Origin: Phoebastria nigripes
Taxonomy: Eukaryota; Chordata; Aves; Procellariiformes; Diomedeidae
NCBI GenBank assembly: GCA_035582835.1
Contig: JAYKAV010000666.1
Coordinates: 630,638 to 694,637 of the forward strand
Reading direction: 5' to 3'
DNA length: 64,000 bases
The notes beneath the pieces were generated by a model. That model made no database searches. It worked only from the letters and a program-made list of their open reading frames with translations, and had not been told where the DNA came from. This document shows, piece after piece, positions 62,001 to 64,000 of this stretch. The translations under genes were made by a program, and so were the position numbers. Position 1 is the first letter of the stretch. Every line of letters starts with the position of its first letter.

Positions 62001-64000
62001 ATATGACAAATACTGTGCACCAGAAGTCAAGGAAAAACACATCAGTTGTCAGTTGCACATGGAGAAAATCCTTTCCTGCATTTATTCTTGTGGCTGAAAT
62101 CCAGAGTTAGTTCAGGAGACTGTTTCAAGACATTTCTAGATTTCTGTTGCTATAGTAGAATCGAGTTCTTGCTGCTAATGAAATTGGCAGCCAACTTCCT
62201 CCTAGAAAACACATTATCCCACAAATGAACATGGGATTAACCCACTGATAAGTAACACCAAGGTATTTCTTTGGCCTTCCCTGCCCTTTGCTGAGTATGG
62301 ATCAGAAGATCTGACAAAAGGAAAGGTATTCTCCTGGTTAACAATCACTTCCACTCATGTTACAGAAAACTCAGAAGAGCAATACACCTACTTCCCTAGC
62401 AGTAAGCTTTTTTAAAAAGACTCATGCAATTTTCCCCACAATGCTGACAATTCTAGTTGAATTAGTTAATATCCTGCCCATATTTTTCCACATCCTTGTT
62501 CTTCTACTAGTGAGAGACATTTCTACATTTAAAGTTGCCTTGGCATGGTATACAACCATGTCTGTCTGACTTGTTTTACTTGATGCCTAAATGTCAGCTG
62601 AAGCTATTTATAAGGGATCCAAATATAAGTGTTATCCTGTTCATATTATACAAGATTTTCCTTGTCTAGGAACCAGCATCTTTGGCAAGGACGGAGAAAT
62701 GTTAAGTCAAATTTGGCCAGTTTTTTATTATCTCAGATTCTTTCTCATCCAAGAGATTTGTATGGCTGCTGCACAGAATCCTCTGCCTAATTTTTCCTAA
62801 ATCACCATTGCCATATCCAAATTTCGCCTATCGTGGTGTAGAATTTATCTGTAAAGTGAGCTAACCCAAAACTGTCATTCTCACCATTTTAAAAACGTTT
62901 ACTATTCCATTGGATTTAGATATATTTATTATTAAGTGTGTTGCACTTGTGTTTCTTAAGATGAAAAATGTCAGGTTCTCAATGTTTTTCACGACCCACT
63001 TTTTCCTGTTTGATTCTGTTGCCCAGTGGGTTTGTAATTCTTTTCTTCTTTTTCTCCCAGCTGGCAGCATTGACAGTAGTTCTTTTTTTATCATCCTTTC
63101 CCCAGAGTTTGAGAATATTTTATCTAGGCTATTCTGTAATTGTTTAACCCAATAAAGTATTTCTTGAATATATTTCTAATCAATAGACTCTCATCACTTA
63201 CAGGTTAATCCGGTTTGGTGCTAGATCTTCCCTTCCTACAGAAAACCCACCAGAAGAGGTAGTGCAGAAGAGAAGTGAGAGCTGTCAAGGAAGTGCATGA
63301 ACCTGACCTTCAAATATTTCAAAGTAGTCACTCCTTTGGATGGGAATGGTTCAGAGGTGTGCTGAGAAGAAAAGGAGCTGAGGCTCTCAGTTTCACAGAT
63401 ATTTTGGATCTCTGATATAGAAGAGATTTTGTCCTACTTTGAACCAATCTTGCTTCACTTCCTTCTGATTAGAGAGTTCCTTCAGGTCATGGGCTGTTAG
63501 CAGACTCTCTCTGAGCACATTAACACCTGCCGATGAGCCAATGTGTGGTATTGATGCTGAGCCAGCATTAATTCCTGCTAAGGTCTTGACTGCTGCCTTG
63601 CCACCTCACTAAGGAACACTCCCAAGAGTACTTAGTCTTCTCTACCACCTTCTTGTGCCCTTGTCCCTGCTAACAAAATCCTACAANTCTTTAGAACTGA
63701 AAGCTCAGCGAAGGAAGTGGAACTCACGCTGCTATGGAAAAGGCGTTTCTTCTTCCACCTTTTTTCTTTTCTGACCCAGGATCAAATTTCGATGTCAAAC
63801 TTGAAGTGTACTGAATACTGCTTTTATATCGTATACTTTTAGCAATAAGGTAAAAAGAAAATCTGAATATAAGGCACTCGACACACTGTGATAAGGAGGC
63901 TGATACTCGGGAATAGTCCTGACACTGTTGCCACCAAGGGCAGCGATATCGGGAATGGGGAAGGGTAGTGACTGTTGGCTCTCAGTGATGCACACTGAGT

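Larger units (their letters stand above)
46177..64000. other. AT-rich non-coding stretch, no gene recognised
   Basis: About 18 kb with no recognisable exon or RNA gene. The largest openings are 51019-51399 (plus, 126 codons, containing a poly-phenylalanine stretch from a T run, which argues against coding) and 56752-56441 (minus, 103 codons). A minus-strand ORF at 55449-55207 is GC-richer than its surroundings and is discussed as a finding. 61080-61660 is also somewhat GC-richer, without a recognisable feature. Single Ns are scattered throughout. Confidence 0.6.

Noticed and set aside
1..64000. CRISPR arrays, prokaryotic operons, integrons or phage-like modules
   Set aside because: The sequence is vertebrate non-coding DNA; no spaced direct-repeat array or compact gene clusters occur.

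Overview
The window looks like AT-rich, CpG-poor, non-coding DNA from a bird chromosome: either intergenic gene-desert sequence or the inside of very large introns. The avian assignment rests on CR1 LINE copies with the diagnostic 3' end (ATTCTATG tandem octamers), which are the dominant interspersed repeats of birds. It is supported by an LTR beginning with tgtcgtggtttaaccc, a terminus I recall as common in neoavian genomes. I recognise no host protein-coding exon, tRNA, rRNA, snRNA or microRNA. Open reading frames outside the repeats are almost all under 130 codons, on both strands, and read like chance openings in AT-rich DNA.

Layout. 1-11356 is unique AT-rich sequence with small local features: a poly-T run, a 23-bp tandem duplication and two short inverted repeats. 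A 39-bp CR1 tail lies at 11357-11395. 11396-17078 is unique sequence. 17079-19560 is the most informative part: a 5'-truncated CR1 on the + strand (17079-17834 and 18960-19560) split by a second, oppositely oriented 5'-truncated CR1 (17835-18954), flanked by what looks like a 5-bp target duplication (gtatc). Both carry the reverse-transcriptase FADD box. 19561-32916 is unique sequence with microsatellites. 32917-33105 is the start of an endogenous-retrovirus LTR that runs into an 895-base run of N (33106-34000), followed by an A-rich edge. 34001-64000 is again unique AT-rich sequence, with a nested inverted repeat around an X-box-like core (46122-46176), a probable ancient CR1/L3-type relic (about 49251-49345), a TAGC-rich cluster and an imperfect 47-bp tandem duplication (58951-59041).

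How the parts relate. There is no operon or gene set. The story is one of transposon layering: the + strand CR1 is older, the - strand CR1 landed inside it later, and the LTR lies within or beside an unresolved gap. The head-to-head homology inside the CR1 nest could form long double-stranded RNA if transcribed through. I found no convincing new biological system. The nested CR1, the gap-truncated LTR, the hairpin at 46.1 kb and a few GC-richer islands with unexplained ORFs merit a check. About 55-60 isolated single N bases are scattered through the window and limit any frame-based reading.
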